DNA of 6,637 nt, taken from assembly GCF_934277605.1 (NCBI RefSeq), contig NZ_CAKQVD010000081.1:1-6637 (forward strand), read 5' to 3'. The translations under genes and the position numbers were made by a program. Origin of the DNA: an uncultured Anaerotignum sp. GTDB lineage: Bacteria; Bacillota; Clostridia; Lachnospirales; Anaerotignaceae. Each line of letters begins with the position of its first letter. Positions within the stretch are counted from its first letter, which is position 1. The notes beneath the pieces are model-generated. The model ran no database searches, was not told the origin of the DNA, and was given only the letters and a program-made list of their open reading frames with translations. Positions 5,145-6,637 of this stretch are shown in pieces.

Positions 5145-5861
5145 ATGAAACTTGTTGTCACCCTTGCCGGAATTCCAATCGGTTTGGAAATCTCCAACGC
5201 CACTTATCGCTTTGTGTTTGAACCCTATATCACACCGGATCGTGCGCCGGTCGCCTGGATCCATGTGCCGGAAGCCGATTTGTCCGCCGCCAGACCGCTT
5301 TATGGCAGGGAGTCCTCCGCTGCTTATGTGGAATACATGGAATTATGTCCTCTCGTTTCCGATTTGCTGCTCTCCTATCGGCGCGTCATTTTTCACAGCA
5401 CAGCCTTTCTGTGGCACGACAAGGCATGGCTCCTGACGGCTGCCAGCGGTGTCGGCAAAACCACGCAGTATATCCAGTGGAAACGACTGTACGGCGAGGA
5501 CGTCCAGATACTGAACGGCGACAAACCAATCCTGCGTTTTGAAGAAAAGAGTATCTATGTCTGCGCCTCTCCGTGGACCGGAAAAGAGGGCATGGGGCAG
5601 AATTTTGAAGCCCCTCTCGGCGGGATCCTCTTTCTGAAACAGGCACCGGAAAACATGATCTCCACCATGTCGCCCGAACGCGCCGCCGGTCCATTGTTCG
5701 CACAGTTTCTCTGTACCCGGAAGGACACCTGGAACGTCACTGCGGTGTGCAATCTGCTGGAGGAAATGCTGCGCTCTACGCCGATCTATCAGTACAAAAA
5801 CCGTGGCGATATACGATCTGCCGCGCTCTGTAAAAAGATGCTCGAAAGGAAATGTCTATGA
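5145..5861 (+). CDS. HPr kinase-like P-loop protein (RiPP-associated type)
   Basis: This 238-residue protein resembles the HprK-like ATPases/kinases found in lasso-peptide and related RiPP clusters, where a characterised member phosphorylates the peptide. The Walker A motif is AASGVGKTT (99-107). H84 precedes it at a spacing like that in HprK. The segment ILNGDKPIL (122-130) supplies the acidic D126, and SPWTGKEGMGQN (142-153) is the conserved loop typical of this family. The N-terminal 90 residues are a family-specific extension. True HPr kinases are longer (about 310 residues) and act on HPr; the shorter length and neighbours argue against that here. GGAGG lies 5 bases before ATG. Its end overlaps the next gene by ATGA, so the two are coupled. 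Phosphorylation of one of the operon peptides is inferred. Confidence 0.8.
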   Translation: MKLVVTLAGIPIGLEISNATYRFVFEPYITPDRAPVAWIHVPEADLSAARPLYGRESSAAYVEYMELCPLVSDLLLSYRRVIFHSTAFLWHDKAWLLTAASGVGKTTQYIQWKRLYGEDVQILNGDKPILRFEEKSIYVCASPWTGKEGMGQNFEAPLGGILFLKQAPENMISTMSPERAAGPLFAQFLCTRKDTWNVTAVCNLLEEMLRSTPIYQYKNRGDIRSAALCKKMLERKCL

Positions 5862-6163
5862 AATACCGTCTCCAAAGCGATATTCTGCTCAAATCCATTT
5901 GTGATGAATATTTTCTGATCGCTACGGGCGAGGCACGAGGGCATGTCCCCTATATCGAAGGGATCACCCGCCCCGGCGCGTATTTCTGGCGACTGCTGGA
6001 AAAAGGGAGTCCGGTGGAGGAGATCATATCGCAAAGCGCATGTGCATACAAAACCTCCTTGGAAAAAGCCACGATCGCCTTTTGGCATTTCGCGAAAATG
6101 CTCCACGAAAAAGGGTATCTGACCCTTGACAAGGAGGGAATGGCGGCAATGCAAAACTACTAA
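5858..6163 (+). CDS. PqqD-like RiPP recognition element protein
   Basis: This 101-residue protein matches the PqqD family by pattern: an N-terminal strand region, PGAYFWRLLEKGSPVEEII (39-57) corresponding to the usual LN..a..IW.ll.eG.t..EI, and a C-terminal helical part ending HFAKMLHEKGYLTL. These domains hold RiPP leader peptides and present them to the modifying enzyme; they do no chemistry themselves. The ATG at 5858 is preferred over 5852, because AAAGGA is then 7 bases away and the start overlaps the kinase stop as ATGA. The peptide with YxxPxL at 2993 is the most likely ligand, with the 58-aa peptide next. No B2 protease or macrolactam synthetase follows, unlike in lasso clusters. Confidence 0.82.
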   Translation: MKYRLQSDILLKSICDEYFLIATGEARGHVPYIEGITRPGAYFWRLLEKGSPVEEIISQSACAYKTSLEKATIAFWHFAKMLHEKGYLTLDKEGMAAMQNY

Positions 6164-6385
6164 ATAGCGTTCTATTGAAAATTCACCACTAAGTAATCGA
6201 TAAATCCAAATATACTCTTCAACCTTTTCCCCACAAGGCGACGTATGGCGACATACGCCGCCTACGTCTTTTCCCGCAAATGTTCGTCCCCCATACACCT
6301 CTCGCCGCTCATTTCGCGAAAACAAAAACGAATGAAACCGAACCAAAGCGCATTGCGGATCTGTTTCTTCTATACCGCATAAGGA
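6164..6385. other. Intergenic stretch after the operon
   Basis: No supported gene is present. Besides the stem-loop at 6240-6272 there is only A-rich, low-structure sequence, with a small TTTCGCGAAA palindrome near 6312. This is probably the boundary between the accessory operon and the tRNA-bearing chromosome. Confidence 0.5.
6240..6272 (+). terminator. Probable operon terminator
   Basis: GACGTA pairs with TACGTC, with an inner GGCG/CGCC stem, and TTTTCCC follows directly. It lies 77 bases after the last gene of the operon. A competing fold (6237-6262) with a GCGA tetraloop can form from the same bases. Confidence 0.55.
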
Positions 6386-6422
6386 CAAAAAAAGATCAGT
6401 GAACTTGGAATTCACTGATCTT
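6386..6422 (-). terminator. Intrinsic terminator of the tRNA operon
   Basis: On the minus strand, a perfect 12-bp stem AAGATCAGTGAA/TTCACTGATCTT with a 7-base loop is followed by a run of T residues. It begins 3 bases after the 3' end of the initiator tRNA gene. Confidence 0.92.
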
Positions 6423-6425
6423 CTC

Positions 6426-6503
<78 letters not shown>

Positions 6504-6537
6504 ATATTCGTTTTCAGTTTTAGAAAGGAAGGAAACA

Positions 6538-6623
6538 TGCCGGAAACCGGGCTCGAACCGGTACGTAACTCTCGTTACACGGGATTTTAAGTCCCGGGCG
6601 TCTGCCAATTCCGCCACTCCGGC
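6538..6623 (-). tRNA. tRNA-Leu (UAA), CCA not encoded
   Basis: On the minus strand this 86-nt gene starts GCCGGAGTGGCGGAATTGGC and ends TTTCCGGCA. The anticodon loop CTTAAAA reads UAA. The long variable arm GTAAC-GAGA-GTTAC is typical of leucine tRNAs. The discriminator A is followed by TGT, so CCA must be added by the CCA-adding enzyme. Its promoter lies beyond the window. Confidence 0.95.
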
Positions 6624-6637
6624 ATACGGCACAGCAT

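Overview
The window looks like an accessory region of a gut-type Clostridia chromosome (Bacillota, Oscillospiraceae/Ruminococcaceae-like). The reasons are strong AGGAGG-type ribosome binding sites, an IS3/IS150-type insertion sequence end, small genes typical of clostridial mobile elements, an InlB-type repeat secreted protein, and a tRNA pair in which one gene encodes CCA and the other does not. No species can be named from the sequence.

Layout from left to right: (1) 1-503 is the right end of an IS3-family element, with the DDE half of its transposase and a right terminal inverted repeat. (2) 538-1078 holds two overlapping minus-strand small genes: a short basic DNA-binding-like protein and a hypothetical protein with a Gly/Lys/Arg-rich tail. 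They look like mobile-element cargo. (3) 1079-1494 has no convincing gene. It contains two adjacent hairpins, the second a clear plus-strand intrinsic terminator, and may encode a roughly 120-nt small RNA. (4) 1495-2950 is the main discovery: a 31-bp inverted repeat (30/31 identical) flanks a segment that carries a full-length tyrosine recombinase and an outward-facing promoter. This is the architecture of a self-encoded invertible promoter switch. (5) 2993-6163 is a plus-strand operon placed directly after the right repeat: a 66-aa peptide with a YxxPxL motif like lasso-peptide leaders, a 548-aa secreted InlB-repeat protein, a 58-aa Gly-rich peptide, an HPr-kinase-like P-loop protein and a PqqD-like RiPP recognition element. 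(6) 6386-6623 is chromosomal-type backbone on the minus strand: tRNA-Leu(UAA), initiator tRNA-Met and their terminator.

Reading the parts together (inference): the recombinase flips its own 1.4-kb segment. As drawn, the promoter at 2871-2899 points through the right repeat into the peptide/secreted-protein operon, so this is the ON orientation. Flipped, the promoter would point left into a hairpin and T-rich stretch, leaving the operon without its promoter. The operon combines components known from RiPP pathways (leader-like peptides, RRE, HprK-like kinase) with a large secreted repeat protein. It has no recognisable protease, cyclase, radical SAM enzyme or transporter in the window, so it may be a minimal or undescribed phase-variable peptide-modification system. 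Inversion and the peptide chemistry are both untested here.
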